NCBI RefSeq assembly: GCF_000807775.2
Contig: NZ_CP047385.1
Location: forward strand, 4,712,001 to 4,776,000
Source: Pandoraea fibrosis
GTDB taxonomy: Bacteria; Pseudomonadota; Gammaproteobacteria; Burkholderiales; Burkholderiaceae
Length of the DNA: 64,000 nt
Direction: 5' to 3'
Shown: positions 1 to 9,489 of the stretch, one piece after another
Position numbering within the stretch: position 1 is the stretch's first letter
Layout: each line of letters opens with the position of its first letter
Made by a program: the position numbers and the translations under genes
The notes under the pieces: generated by a model
Seen by the model: only the letters and a program-made list of their open reading frames with translations
The model's database searches: none
Told to the model about the DNA's origin: nothing

Positions 1-897
1 CTTCGGCGTCAGGAAGTATTCGTCGAGCGACGCCGCCGGTGTCTTGGCGAGATCGGCCGTCAGCGCAATGACTTGCTTGCGATTGGCCGGATCGTAAATC
101 CAGCGCTGCGCGTCAACGTAGTCGGCGAGCCACGCGCGCACGGCGCCCGACTTTTCCGACAGGAAACGCGTGCGCGCGCTCTGGAACAGCACGGGGTATG
201 GCGGCACGACACCCACGGCATCGAACACCGTCCGAATACCGCCCTTCTTGGCTTCGTCCACCTGAAACGGCATGGCGAGGACACCGACGTCGACCCGCTT
301 CTGGCGCAGCGCCGGTCCGATATTGCCGAACGGCATTTCGACCACGCGCACGTCCTTGCGCGGATCGAGGCCGTGCTTCTGCAACGCAATGCGCAGGATG
401 ATGTCGACGCTGCCATTGAAGGCGTTCACCGCCACGCTCTTGCCCTTGAGGTCCGCAATCGAGCGCACGGGGCTATCGACAAGCACGACAAACGGGTTCG
501 ACGCATAGCCCTGAACGGCGTCGCGATGAATTTCGGCGATCGCCGTGACGCCACCGGGAACGGCCTCTTGCGCCACCGCCGTTGCCAAACTAGTGAATGC
601 AAGTGTGCCGATGTCGGCCTGCTCGGCGGCGAGCAAGGTCGCCACGCCGGGCGTGCCGCGCGCGGTGGTGGTCTCGATCACGTATTCCTTACCGTGACGC
701 TTGAGCACGTTCGCCTTGAACCAGTCGCTGGTGATAACGGTTTCCAGCTCGCCCGGGCCGACGACACCGGCCGTGGCGTAGCGAATGACCGGGGGCGCGG
801 CGCGCGCGATCATGGGGAAGGACAGTGCCGTAGCCACGACCGCCCCCTGCTTGATGAACTGACGGCGAGACTGCCGCGACGAATGGTCTTGTGCCAT
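1..897 (-). CDS. ABC transporter substrate-binding protein, NMT1/SsuA-like (C-terminus cut by window edge)
   Basis: Periplasmic binding component of an ABC importer of the nitrate/sulfonate/taurine (NMT1/THI5-like) type. Translation starts MAQDHSSRQSRRQFIKQG, a twin-arginine-like motif followed by a hydrophobic stretch ending ARA, so Tat or Sec export is likely. Residues after about 30 show the usual fold signatures (IRYATAGVVGPGELETVI; LKGKSVAVNAFNGSVDIILR). The frame is still open at base 1, so the end of the protein and any permease or ATPase lie outside the window. It sits 44 bases downstream of a flavin monooxygenase on the same strand, which suggests one uptake-and-oxidation unit. The ligand is not readable from the sequence. 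Confidence 0.85.
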   Translation of the reverse strand, partial: MAQDHSSRQSRRQFIKQGAVVATALSFPMIARAAPPVIRYATAGVVGPGELETVITSDWFKANVLKRHGKEYVIETTTARGTPGVATLLAAEQADIGTLAFTSLATAVAQEAVPGGVTAIAEIHRDAVQGYASNPFVVLVDSPVRSIADLKGKSVAVNAFNGSVDIILRIALQKHGLDPRKDVRVVEMPFGNIGPALRQKRVDVGVLAMPFQVDEAKKGGIRTVFDAVGVVPPYPVLFQSARTRFLSEKSGAVRAWLADYVDAQRWIYDPANRKQVIALTADLAKTPAASLDEYFLTPK

Positions 898-940
898 GAG
901 TGAAATCTTCTGCGAGAAGTGACGTGAGGTGAGCGTGGTG

Positions 941-2275
941 TCAGTGCGCGGGACGCGCGAGTCCGAGGTGATCGCGAAGCGTGTCGCCGCGGTATTCCGA
1001 GCGGAAGACTCCACGCGACTGGAGATCCGGCACCACCAGCCGCACGAAGTCTTCGACGCCGCCCGGCAGATACGGCATCTGCACCATGAAGCCATCGCAG
1101 GCACGTGCGTCGAACCATTGCTGCATGGTGCCGGCCACGGCCGACCCCGTGCCGTTGAAATCGCGCAGCGGACCGATGCCGTAGCGCTTGCCGATCTCGC
1201 GCAACGACAGGCCCTGCTTGCGCGTGAGTTCCGCCACTTCCTTGTAATGCCCCTGTACGCCGCCGACTTCGAGATCGGGAAGGACATCGTCCTGCGGGAA
1301 CGGCGAGAGATCGATATCGAGCTGGTATGACAGTGTCGAGAGACCGGCCTGCGGATCGCACAGATCGTCGAGCAGCGCTTGCTTGTCGCGTGCGATCGAA
1401 TCGGTCTCGCCGACCACGGGGACCATGCCGAGAAGGACCTTCACGTCGTCGGGATTGCGGCCATGGTGCGCCGCACGAGCCTTGATGTCCTGATAGAACG
1501 TTTGCGCCGAGTCCTGCGAAGAATGCGTGACGAAGATCACATCTGCCCACTTTGCCGCGAAGTCGCGTCCACGACTCGATGCCCCCGCCTGAATAAATAC
1601 CGGGCGTCCTTGCGGCGGACGGCTCACGTTCAGTGGCCCTTCCACGTTGAACCACTTGCCGCGGTGAGAAATCGGGCTGACCTGCGCGGGATCGGCGAAC
1701 TGCGGCGTAGCACGATCGAGCGTTAGCGCACCGTCGCGCCAACTGTTCCAGAGCTTGCAGGCCACTTCGACGAATTCGTCGGCGCGGTCGTAGCGCGCTT
1801 CACGGGAGAGTTGCTCGTCGAGCCCAAAGTTGCGAGCCTCGGCGTCCTGAAACGACGTGACGATATTCCATGCGACACGCCCCGCGCTCAGATGATCGAG
1901 CGACGCCAGTGCGCGTGCGACGTGGAACGGTGTGAAGTAGGACGTCGAGATCGTGGCGGCGAGCCCCAGATGCTCTGTGCTTGCCGCCAACGCGGAGAGC
2001 ACCACCATCGGATCGAGACGCAGCGCGCCAAGCGCACCATGGCGCAATTGCGAATCGAGACTGTCGCCCAGACGTCGCGGTAGCGCCTGAATGTCGGGCA
2101 GGAAGATCATGTCGAACCGGCCCGCTTCGAGCAGGCGGCCGATTTCCCGGTAAAAGCCTACCGAGAGAATGTCGTGCTGTGCAGAGGGATAGCGCCACCC
2201 GCCATGGTGACCGGAAACCGGCCCGGCCATGACATAGGCGGCCAGATGCATTTGACGCGGAGAAACATTCGACAT
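941..2275 (-). CDS. LLM-class flavin-dependent monooxygenase, NtaA/SnaA/DszA family
   Basis: About 444 residues, the normal length for two-component FMNH2-dependent monooxygenases such as NtaA (nitrilotriacetate) and DszA (dibenzothiophene sulfone). Typical segments are GGWRYPSAQHDI near the start, FDMIFLPDIQALP, GRVAWNIVTSFQDAEARNFG and RPVFIQAGASSRGRDFAA. These oxidise C-S or C-N containing substrates with reduced flavin from a separate reductase, which is not in the window. I start at the ATG at 2275 (MSNVSPRQ); an in-frame TTG lies three codons upstream. The neighbouring binding protein suggests an organosulfur or amine substrate, but this is inference. Confidence 0.9.
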   Translation of the reverse strand: MSNVSPRQMHLAAYVMAGPVSGHHGGWRYPSAQHDILSVGFYREIGRLLEAGRFDMIFLPDIQALPRRLGDSLDSQLRHGALGALRLDPMVVLSALAASTEHLGLAATISTSYFTPFHVARALASLDHLSAGRVAWNIVTSFQDAEARNFGLDEQLSREARYDRADEFVEVACKLWNSWRDGALTLDRATPQFADPAQVSPISHRGKWFNVEGPLNVSRPPQGRPVFIQAGASSRGRDFAAKWADVIFVTHSSQDSAQTFYQDIKARAAHHGRNPDDVKVLLGMVPVVGETDSIARDKQALLDDLCDPQAGLSTLSYQLDIDLSPFPQDDVLPDLEVGGVQGHYKEVAELTRKQGLSLREIGKRYGIGPLRDFNGTGSAVAGTMQQWFDARACDGFMVQMPYLPGGVEDFVRLVVPDLQSRGVFRSEYRGDTLRDHLGLARPAH

Positions 2276-2521
2276 GCCACACAACCCGAAAAGACCTGTT
2301 CATGGATCGGCGCGCGGAAGAGTCATGGGCTGCGCCTATCTCAGTCTTCCCGAACCACTGCGAATACGTTGCGCGGCGGTACGTGATCGTGCCGCCGGCT
2401 CGCATGCAGTATATGGGCGCCCGGCAGGATGACAAATTCGAATCGGTGCTAAGCAAATTCTCCACGAGCGAGGTGTGCCCTTCTGCCGGGCATCCCTCGC
2501 TCGAACAATGTCGCGCCGTGA

Positions 2522-3445
2522 CTACGCGAGCATCAACGCAAGGTTCTGAACCGCCGCCCCCGATGCCCCTTTGCCGAGATTGTCGAGAACAGCGCATAAC
2601 AGCACTTGCCCGTGCTCCGCATTGCCGAACACGCTCAACTGCATGACATTGGTGCCGTTCATCGCTTCAGGATCGATCTGCTTCACGGCACCGGGCGCCT
2701 GCATCGGCATGACTTGCACATAGTCCTGTCCGGCGTAGTGATCGACGAGGCATTGATGCAACGTGGCGGCGTCTGCACCGGATCTCAGAAGACGTGTCTC
2801 GATCGGGATGGTCAGCACGATGCCCTGACGATACGAACTGTAGGAAGGAACGAACATCGGGCGAAACGCCAGCCCCGAGCGCTGTTGAATCTCGGGCGGA
2901 TGTTTGTGCGCAAGTTCCAGTCCGTACAGCCGATACGCCGATGGTTTCGTCGCATTCGGCCCTTCGTGTTCGTCGACGCCCGCACGCCCCCGGCCGGAAT
3001 ATCCGGAAACGGCATGAATGCTGATCGGATAATCGGCGGGGATCGCCCCGGCGTCGAGCAGGGGACGCAGCAATCCGATGGCCCCCGTCGGATAGCAGCC
3101 CGGATTGGAGACCCGGCTTGCGCCCGCAATGCGCTCCGCCTGATCCTTCGTCATTTCGGGAAAACCGTACACCCAATCCGCATGCGTGCGATGCGCGGAA
3201 CTCGCGTCGATCACCCTCACGCGAGGATTGACGATGGATGCCGCCGCCTCGCGCGCGGCGCCGTCCGGCAGACAGAGAATCGCGATATCGCAACTGTTGA
3301 TGGCCTCGGCACGGCGCTGCGGGTCCTTGCGCTGAGCGTCGGGCAATGTCAGCAGCGTGATGTCCTGGCGATCCCGGAGCATGCCGTGGATCTGCAATCC
3401 CGTGGTCCCCTGGTCACCGTCGATAAAGATAAGCGGAGAAGACAT
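2522..3445 (-). CDS. argC: N-acetyl-gamma-glutamyl-phosphate reductase, type 2
   Basis: Third enzyme of arginine synthesis: NADPH-dependent reduction of N-acetylglutamyl phosphate to the semialdehyde. Its 307 residues match the short type 2 ArgC rather than the ~345-residue type 1. Visible are the N-terminal [17 protein letters not shown] nucleotide-binding segment, the active-site [18 protein letters not shown] (Cys of the NPGC motif), and the family motif [22 protein letters not shown] ribosome site precedes the ATG. It is divergent from a LysR gene with 126 bases between them. A second argC elsewhere in the genome is likely, so this copy may serve a catabolic or conditional role; that is inference. 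Confidence 0.93.
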   Translation of the reverse strand: MSSPLIFIDGDQGTTGLQIHGMLRDRQDITLLTLPDAQRKDPQRRAEAINSCDIAILCLPDGAAREAAASIVNPRVRVIDASSAHRTHADWVYGFPEMTKDQAERIAGASRVSNPGCYPTGAIGLLRPLLDAGAIPADYPISIHAVSGYSGRGRAGVDEHEGPNATKPSAYRLYGLELAHKHPPEIQQRSGLAFRPMFVPSYSSYRQGIVLTIPIETRLLRSGADAATLHQCLVDHYAGQDYVQVMPMQAPGAVKQIDPEAMNGTNVMQLSVFGNAEHGQVLLCAVLDNLGKGASGAAVQNLALMLA

Positions 3446-3571
3446 TTGCGCAACCCTCCTGTCATTGGGTCATGAGCCGTGCTCGATGCGCTATGTTCCC
3501 GCGACGCGTAGAATTAGAAAAGTTGAATTTCGTGAATCTTAAATTCGGATTTTCTGAATGATGATGCCGAT
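3446..3571. promoter_or_regulatory. Divergent argC / lysR control region
   Basis: This 126-base spacer carries the start signals of argC (minus) and the LysR gene (plus). It is AT-richer than its surroundings and contains TTCGTGAA at 3529-3536, an interrupted dyad, within a run of TTC and GAA triplets between 3526 and 3556. That arrangement suits a LysR-type binding site, with the regulator controlling argC and itself. No individual -35/-10 box is certain. Confidence 0.45.
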
Positions 3572-4465
3572 ATGAGAGAAATCAGTCTCGACCGATTGAA
3601 AACGCTTGTCGCCGTTGCCGACAGCGGCTCGTTTGCCGACGCCGCACAGGCGCTGCATCTGTCACCGCCGACGGTGAGTCTGCATGTTGCCGATCTCGAA
3701 GCACGGGTCGGCGCACTGCTCCTGTCGCGCAAGCGCGGGCAGATACAGCCAACGTCCGTGGGCGAGGTGTTAATCGAGCGAGCACGGCGCCTGCTCGCCG
3801 AGGCGGAACAAACGCTTGAGGATATCGAGCGCCATGCTCAGGGACTTGCCGGACGGGTCCGTCTTGGCGCCTCGACGGGGGCCATCGCCCATCTCCTGCC
3901 CCAGGCACTCGAAGCGCTTCGCCTGCACCATCCCGACATCGACGTTCAGGTGGCCATTCTGACGTCGCAAGAGACGCTAAGCCGCATTCGTCGGGGCGCA
4001 CTGGATTTAGGACTGGTGGCGTTGCCTCAGCCGCCGGTGGCCGGGCTCGTGATCAAACAATGGCGACGCGATCCCGTCATGGCGTTCCTGCCTGCGCACT
4101 GGAATGGCCCCAAGCGGGTCACGCCCGAGTGGCTCGCCACGCAGCCGCTGATCCTGAATGACAGTACAACGCGTCTGTCGCGACTGACGGCCGAGTGGTT
4201 TGCCGCCGCTGGACATCACCCGACGCCCCGCATCGAAATCAATTACAACGACGCCATCAAAAGTCTGGTCGCGGCGGGCTACGGCGCGGCGCTGTTACCC
4301 AACGAAGCGCAAAGCGCAACGCTGGACGAGCGCATCGCTATGCGGGAGCTGCGCCCGGCGCTGTGGCGGCAACTCGGAATCGCCCACCGGACCGGGCACG
4401 TCGAACGCGCGACGCAACACGTTCTCGACGCGCTGTGGGGACTACAGGAAGGTCGCAAGCGGTAA
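3572..4465 (+). CDS. LysR-family transcriptional regulator
   Basis: 297 residues with an N-terminal winged helix-turn-helix (MREISLDRLKTLVAVADSGS then AQALHLSPPTVSLHVADLE) and a C-terminal periplasmic-binding-like effector domain. Length and layout are those of a normal LysR protein. It is transcribed divergently from argC across a 126-base spacer, the classical arrangement for a regulator and its target. The effector is unknown. Similar to the repressor/activator genes placed beside type 2 argC copies, but I cannot name an ortholog. Confidence 0.92.
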   Translation: MREISLDRLKTLVAVADSGSFADAAQALHLSPPTVSLHVADLEARVGALLLSRKRGQIQPTSVGEVLIERARRLLAEAEQTLEDIERHAQGLAGRVRLGASTGAIAHLLPQALEALRLHHPDIDVQVAILTSQETLSRIRRGALDLGLVALPQPPVAGLVIKQWRRDPVMAFLPAHWNGPKRVTPEWLATQPLILNDSTTRLSRLTAEWFAAAGHHPTPRIEINYNDAIKSLVAAGYGAALLPNEAQSATLDERIAMRELRPALWRQLGIAHRTGHVERATQHVLDALWGLQEGRKR

Positions 4466-4548
4466 CGTCTGGCCAATGGCGCCCATCGCACCGCCGATCT
4501 GCGTTGTCTGCCAGACCAGCATGGCAGATCACACGTGTGGCAACACCC

Positions 4549-5208
4549 TCAGGCGTTGGCTTCGAAATACTCGATCACGTTCAGACTTGCATTGCTCAAG
4601 TGTTCTCGGGCAGCATTCTGGGCGTCATCCGGCTTACCGGCAACAATGGCCTCGACAATGCGTTCATGTTCGTTGTCCGAGCTCACCACGCGCTTCTTCT
4701 GATAGAACAACTTTGCCCTGAACGGCGACAGCCTCACCCGGAAACTGCGAGCCAACTCGGCCAGCGACACGTTGCGCGCGCCGTCAAACAACAGTTCGTG
4801 AAACTTGTCGTTAATCTGCGCGTATAGCGCGGCGTCGCCGGCATCGGCCGCTTCGTGCGCCTGCTTCGCGACCATCTCGAGACGCAACCGCTCCGAGCGG
4901 GTCATGCGTTCAGCAGCGAAACGCGCGCATAGCCCCTCGATTTCGGCGGCGGTCTCGAACATGTCGCGAAGCCGGGCGACATCCACGCTCAGCACCGTCG
5001 CGCCGCGTCGCGGCACGATCTCGACCAACCCTGCAATGGCCAACTCCCGCAGCGCATCGCGCACAGGCGTTGCCGAGATTCCGAACCGATCCGCGATGAC
5101 CTGAATTTCCAGTTTGTCGCCGCTTGGCACACGCCCGCTGATGATGTCCTCGGTCAGCCCTCGCACGACCCTCTGCGACAGTGTGGTTTCTTCCCGGGTG
5201 TCATTCAT
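4549..5208 (-). CDS. GntR-family regulator, FadR/FCD subfamily
   Basis: 219 residues: an N-terminal winged helix (GDKLEIQVIADRFGISATPV, RDALRELAIAGLVEIVPRRG) and a helical FCD ligand domain (FETAAEIEGLCARFAAERM; NDKFHELLFDGARN; HERIVEAIVAGKPDDA). FCD regulators normally bind organic acids through a metal site. It is the last gene of the minus-strand catabolic operon that starts at 12857, beginning 24 bases after the hydrolase gene, so it is probably the pathway regulator made from the operon it controls. Confidence 0.92.
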   Translation of the reverse strand: MNDTREETTLSQRVVRGLTEDIISGRVPSGDKLEIQVIADRFGISATPVRDALRELAIAGLVEIVPRRGATVLSVDVARLRDMFETAAEIEGLCARFAAERMTRSERLRLEMVAKQAHEAADAGDAALYAQINDKFHELLFDGARNVSLAELARSFRVRLSPFRAKLFYQKKRVVSSDNEHERIVEAIVAGKPDDAQNAAREHLSNASLNVIEYFEANA

Positions 5209-5232
5209 TTTCGTCTCCCGTGGAATAGGGGG

Positions 5233-6042
5233 TTAGCGTGATGTACATGTCGTGTAGAAACGATAAGCGTCGTCGAATACCGGTGTTCCGGGCTTCGAAA
5301 ATGAGTCCAAGACCGAATAATGATGCAGTGCCGCCCAGCTTGCCAAGCACACCGGCAAACCCAGCGCCACGCGCCGGTCATGCATGGTACGCGATTGCCC
5401 CTGTAACGCCGGCAATTCACCCGCCCCCACCCCCAGCATCACAGGCCCGGGCGACGACGTTGCCCACAGCGCCGGACTCGCCGCTTCGGCCGATGCCGGC
5501 GTCAATCCCAGCGCTTCGTTCAGCGACGTCCCCGTCAGCGGCCTTAGATCGTACAAGCCCGACAAGGCGATGACGGCGTCTGCCTGCGCGCCCGCACTCA
5601 TCGCCAGATGACCGCCTGCCGACCAACCCGACACCACCACCTTACCCACCGCTCCTACATAGGGCACGAGCGCCGTGCGCAGACCCGACAACGCCTTGCC
5701 GACGCCCGCCATCATCGCCGCCAGGCTCGCCCCCGGCGCCAGCGGATAGCCCAGATTCACAACATGCACGCCCCGCGCTCGCCAGGCAGGGGCGACAAAT
5801 GCGAAGACTTCCCGCGAATACCATTGCCAATAGCCCCCGTGGATAAACACCAGCACATCGCCATTCGGCGCCTCGCCCGGCATCAGATCGAACGCCTCGC
5901 GTTCGCCCTCGCCGTACCGAATGCCTCGCACTACCCCGGGATCTTCGTAAGCCAGTGCGCTGCGCGCACGCCAGTCGTCGAAATAGTCGTCACAATCGGC
6001 CACCGAGCCCCGATTGTCGTAGGGATGTGCGGGTTCCGTCAT
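5233..6042 (-). CDS. Alpha/beta hydrolase, arylformamidase (kynurenine formamidase)-like
   Basis: 269 residues. The motif VLVFIHGGYWQWYSREVFAF is the HGG(Y/F)W oxyanion-hole block of kynurenine formamidase-type hydrolases, and VVSGWSAGGHLAM gives the nucleophile Ser in GWSAG; a candidate His lies in WAALHHYSVLDSF near the C-terminus. I start at the ATG at 6042 (MTEPAHPYDNRG), preceded by AGGAGAGG; the frame stays open further upstream but overlaps the next gene. It sits 17 bases after a DapA-type gene within the catabolic operon. Likely role: hydrolysis of an amide or ester intermediate. The true substrate is unknown. Confidence 0.85.
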   Translation of the reverse strand: MTEPAHPYDNRGSVADCDDYFDDWRARSALAYEDPGVVRGIRYGEGEREAFDLMPGEAPNGDVLVFIHGGYWQWYSREVFAFVAPAWRARGVHVVNLGYPLAPGASLAAMMAGVGKALSGLRTALVPYVGAVGKVVVSGWSAGGHLAMSAGAQADAVIALSGLYDLRPLTGTSLNEALGLTPASAEAASPALWATSSPGPVMLGVGAGELPALQGQSRTMHDRRVALGLPVCLASWAALHHYSVLDSFSKPGTPVFDDAYRFYTTCTSR

Positions 6043-6059
6043 CGAGTCCTCTCCTGCGC

Positions 6060-6947
6060 TCACGCGCTCGCCTGAATGGTTTCCAACACTTCGCGCAACT
6101 TCGCTCGCCGGGCTTGAGGCAGCCCTTCGATGGGCCCGCGCGCGGGGCCCGCGTCGCGCCCGACCAGCGCCATCGCCTCTTTGATCACCACGGGAAACGA
6201 GCCCAACGCCCACGCAGCACGTAGCGGAGCGAGCACATTGTGCACAGCACGCGCCGCTTCCCACTGCCCCGCCCGCGCAAGTTCGTAGAGTTTTAACACT
6301 CGCTCCGGAAACACGTTCGCCGCCGGCGAAATCGCGCCTGACCCGCCGTGCAGCAACATCGAAAGAAATAACGTATCACGTCCGCAGAAGCCAAGCGTCG
6401 ACTTGCCGCCCACACGCATGTACTCGGCAAACTGCGTGAGGTCGCCGCTCGAATCCTTGATGCCGACGATGTTCTCCACCTCCATGCACCGTTTGAACAA
6501 CCCGACCGAGACATCGACCGCCGTTCTCGGCGGGTTGTTGTAGATCATCACCGGTAGCCGTGTCGCCTGCGCAACGGCGCGAAAGTGGCCGAAAAGCTCG
6601 TCGTCGTTCGGTTGCACGAAGTACGGCGTGATCACCAATGCGAGGTCGGCGCCGATCGACTCGGCCGCCTGCGTCAGCGCAATCGACTGACGTGTCGACG
6701 GTGCGCCAGTCCCCGCGTAGACCGGAACTCGCCCATTGACTGTCTGAACGGCAATCTCGATGAGACGCACATGCTCCTCGAAACTCAGGAAGTAGAACTC
6801 GCCCTGGCTCCCTGCCACCGAAATGCCATGGACGCCGGCCGCAAGATAGCCTTCGATCAACTCGCGTGTGCGGGCTTCGTCGAAATGGCCATTCGCATCG
6901 AACGGCGTGACCATGGCGGGGATCACCCCGTGAAAATGTTGCGTCAT
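6060..6947 (-). CDS. DapA-family lyase/aldolase (dihydrodipicolinate synthase-like)
   Basis: TIM-barrel class I pyruvate aldolase family. Schiff-base Lys is in NIVGIKDSSGDL, the proton-relay Tyr in VMIYNNPPRTAVD, and the substrate carboxylate loop is VAGSQGEFYFLS (a GSQGE variant of the GTTGE seen in DapA). Homologs include DapA, N-acetylneuraminate lyase, KDG dehydratase and hydratase-aldolases of aromatic pathways. Because it lies in a ring-degradation-like operon, a hydratase-aldolase or dehydratase is more likely than lysine synthesis. I prefer the ATG at 6947 (AGGGA nine bases upstream); another ATG at 6965 would add six residues. Confidence 0.88.
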   Translation of the reverse strand: MTQHFHGVIPAMVTPFDANGHFDEARTRELIEGYLAAGVHGISVAGSQGEFYFLSFEEHVRLIEIAVQTVNGRVPVYAGTGAPSTRQSIALTQAAESIGADLALVITPYFVQPNDDELFGHFRAVAQATRLPVMIYNNPPRTAVDVSVGLFKRCMEVENIVGIKDSSGDLTQFAEYMRVGGKSTLGFCGRDTLFLSMLLHGGSGAISPAANVFPERVLKLYELARAGQWEAARAVHNVLAPLRAAWALGSFPVVIKEAMALVGRDAGPARGPIEGLPQARRAKLREVLETIQASA

Positions 6948-6980
6948 GAAATCGTCCCTATCCATTGAAGTCGAAGTCGC

Positions 6981-7727
6981 TCACAGCGCGCGCCACCAGA
7001 TCTTGCGTCCGGCAAGATCGATCAGGGCATAAAGCGCCCCCGATATCACGGTGATGGTCACAATCACGGAGAACATGAGGTCGGTCTTGGCCGACGCGTT
7101 TGCCAGCAGAATCAAGCTCCCCAGCCCGTTTTCCGAGCCAACGAACTCGCCGACGATGGCACCGATCACCGCCAGCGGCATCGCCATCTTGCAACCGTCG
7201 ACAAAGCTCGGCAGTGCGCTCGGCACACGCAGCTTCCAAAACGTGCGCAAGGCAGATGCGTTCATCGCCCTGAAGTGCTCGACCAGATGCAACGGCGTGC
7301 CCGCCAGCCCACCCAACGTCGAGATCACAATGGGGAAGAAGGCAAACAGGAACGCCATGAGGATCTTCGACGTTGCCCCGTATCCGCACCACACGATGAG
7401 CAACGGCGCGAGCGCCACTTTCGGAATGCCCTGGATCGCCACGATCATCGGCATCACGGTGCGCCGCAAGCCGTCGAAGAAAAACACCAGCAGGCTGATG
7501 AGCACGCCCCCGAGCACTGCCGCGATAAAGCCCGCGAGCACCTGCCACGTCGTGATGAAGGCGTGATGCGCGAGCGCCGTCCGGTTCTCCCAGAACGCAC
7601 TCGCAACAGCGCTGCCCGACGGCAGGAGATAGGGTTTGATATGGAACAGCGCCACCCCCATTTCCCACACGATCGCCAGCAACACGAACCCGATAGCGGC
7701 GTCGAAACGACGCAATGACTTGCGCAT
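6981..7727 (-). CDS. ABC transporter permease, SsuC/TauC type
   Basis: 248 residues with about six hydrophobic segments and the binding-protein-dependent permease EAA loop around ALRTFWKLRVPSALPSFVDG. It fits the nitrate/sulfonate/taurine permease family. A strong AGGAGGGG site precedes the ATG. The matching ATPase (9490-10365) and binding protein (10869-11864) are separated from it by a porin and two VOC genes within the same operon, so this importer is embedded in the pathway it feeds. Confidence 0.92.
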   Translation of the reverse strand: MRKSLRRFDAAIGFVLLAIVWEMGVALFHIKPYLLPSGSAVASAFWENRTALAHHAFITTWQVLAGFIAAVLGGVLISLLVFFFDGLRRTVMPMIVAIQGIPKVALAPLLIVWCGYGATSKILMAFLFAFFPIVISTLGGLAGTPLHLVEHFRAMNASALRTFWKLRVPSALPSFVDGCKMAMPLAVIGAIVGEFVGSENGLGSLILLANASAKTDLMFSVIVTITVISGALYALIDLAGRKIWWRAL

Positions 7728-7736
7728 GGCCCCTCC

Positions 7737-8291
7737 TTAGTTGTTGCGATTGTCTTCGTCATCGCCGCTGCGCGGTCCCCACGCAGGAGGCGGCACCAGG
7801 AAGCGCTCGAAATGCCATTGATCGAAGGCATCGAGGTTGTTCTCCCACGTGCGCGGCACATGGGGCGTTGCCGCGTTCATCTGAATCATGTCGCAATAGA
7901 ATTCGACATAGTTGCCATCGGGATCCTTGAACACCAGAAAAACGTTCTCGCCCGGACCGTGCTTGCCGATGCCACGCACGATCTCGACCCCCTTGGTCTT
8001 CAGAAACGCGGCGGCGCGTTCGATTTCGTCAAGATCGGCCAGTTGATAGGCGAAGTGCTCCAGGCCGGGCCGCCGCGTGTCGGGCCCGTCGTCGAACTTC
8101 GGGGAGTCGGCCGGCAGTTGCGCGAGCGCCAGATCGTGATGCTCTTCGCCACAGCGAAGAAAGACCATCTGGTCGCCAATGCGGTCCGACACCTCCAGGC
8201 CGACGATATCGACGTAAAAGCGGGCGGACGCCTGCAGATCGCGCACCATCATGACCAGATGGCCGAGGCGGCGGGGACGAGGGCGTGTCAT
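7737..8291 (-). CDS. VOC-family protein, extradiol-dioxygenase/glyoxalase-like
   Basis: 184 residues from the ATG at 8291 (GGAGATAT upstream). Vicinal-oxygen-chelate repeats: RRLGHLVMMVRDLQASARFY near the N-terminus and GLEHFAYQLADLDEIERAA in the second half, then VFLVFKDPDGNYVEFYCDM. The His of LGHLV, the His of LEHFA and the Glu of VEFY are placed as the metal ligands of type I extradiol dioxygenases, so ring cleavage of a catechol-like compound is plausible; glyoxalase- or isomerase-like activity is possible too. The C-terminus ends in an acidic/Asn tail. It lies nine bases upstream of the permease gene. Confidence 0.85.
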   Translation of the reverse strand: MTRPRPRRLGHLVMMVRDLQASARFYVDIVGLEVSDRIGDQMVFLRCGEEHHDLALAQLPADSPKFDDGPDTRRPGLEHFAYQLADLDEIERAAAFLKTKGVEIVRGIGKHGPGENVFLVFKDPDGNYVEFYCDMIQMNAATPHVPRTWENNLDAFDQWHFERFLVPPPAWGPRSGDDEDNRNN

Positions 8292-8351
8292 TGCGATATC
8301 TCCATAGCGTATGTGTCTCGCAAACCGGGGATCCACGCTGGACTCCCGGCC

Positions 8352-9440
8352 TCAAAATGCATGCTGCATACCGGTGACGACGGCTACCTGACGATTCGTG
8401 GACGACGGGCCGCCGATGCCCTGAAGCACGGCTACCGCGCCATTGCCCGACGCCATCTGGTACAGCACGTTCACGTAAAGCGACGTGCGTTTTGAGAGCG
8501 AGTAGACATCCGCGACGCTGAACTGCGTCCACCGCCCGCCGTTGAAGCGCGAGTACGCCACGCCAGCGTTGACGGCATTCGTGAGGGTCCACTGGAAGTT
8601 TGCTCCCAAATCGTAGTTCGTCATCGTCTGGGCATTGCCGCCCGCGGCGATGCGTGTGGCGGTGAACAGCGCATGCAACAACCAGCGCTCGATCCGGTAC
8701 GACATGCCCACGCCGTAATTGCGCACGTTGTCCGTTGGAAACGTCGCACCGCCGGCCAGACTGATGCCCCGATAGCTTGGCAACCCGAGGCCACCGCCCA
8801 GATTCAACGCACGGTTGTTCTCACTCTCATAAGTCGCGCCAATCTTGAACGGCCCGTTCGCGTAATCCAGCGCAAACGCGTAATTGCGCCCCTGCGCAAA
8901 CGCCCCCGGCTGATTCGAAAACCCGTACATCGCTCCCGCCGTCAGGCCGCCAATGCTGGGCGTGCGGTACTTGACCGAGTTGTCGTACTGAAAGGTGTTG
9001 GCCAACTCATCGAAGTTGCCCGGGTGCATGGCATAGAAACTGCCCAGATTGAAGCCCGTGGAAAACGGCGCGAGGATGTCGAAGTTGAAGGTGGTCTGAT
9101 GCCCGAACGTCAACGTGCCTGCACTCTGCGACGCCAGCCCCACAAACGCCTGACGGTTGAACATCACGCCCGAGCGGATCATGTTGCCGTTCAATACGGA
9201 GAACCCGCCCTGCAGGTTGAAGATGGCGCGGTTGCCACCGCCAAGATCCTCGCCGCCGCGAATGCCCCAGAAGTTGGGCACCAGATTGCCTTCCTGTGCC
9301 GCGAACAGTGCATTGCCCCTCACATTGTTCACGTACATCACCCCGGCATCGATGTTGCCGTATAGCGTGACGTTACTTTGGGCAAAAGCGGTCCCCCCGC
9401 ACAGCGCCAGAAGCGCCGTGGCCGATCGAATGCGGTTCAT
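8352..9440 (-). CDS. Gram-negative trimeric porin (OmpC/Omp32-like, Burkholderiaceae type)
   Basis: 362 residues. A Sec signal (MNRIRSATALLALCGGTAFA) is followed by QSNVTLYGNIDAGVMY, the typical first strand of beta-proteobacterial 16-stranded porins, and the protein ends in Phe (MQHAF), the BAM recognition residue. NLQGGF and other Gly/aromatic strands continue throughout. Placement between the ABC ATPase and a VOC enzyme of the same operon suggests an outer-membrane channel selective for the pathway substrate. A longer frame extends upstream to 9500 but would bury the signal peptide. Confidence 0.93.
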   Translation of the reverse strand: MNRIRSATALLALCGGTAFAQSNVTLYGNIDAGVMYVNNVRGNALFAAQEGNLVPNFWGIRGGEDLGGGNRAIFNLQGGFSVLNGNMIRSGVMFNRQAFVGLASQSAGTLTFGHQTTFNFDILAPFSTGFNLGSFYAMHPGNFDELANTFQYDNSVKYRTPSIGGLTAGAMYGFSNQPGAFAQGRNYAFALDYANGPFKIGATYESENNRALNLGGGLGLPSYRGISLAGGATFPTDNVRNYGVGMSYRIERWLLHALFTATRIAAGGNAQTMTNYDLGANFQWTLTNAVNAGVAYSRFNGGRWTQFSVADVYSLSKRTSLYVNVLYQMASGNGAVAVLQGIGGPSSTNRQVAVVTGMQHAF

Positions 9441-9489
9441 GAATGGGTCTCTCTGTGTTGATGTGTCTCTGTCCGGTTGCCGCGCGACG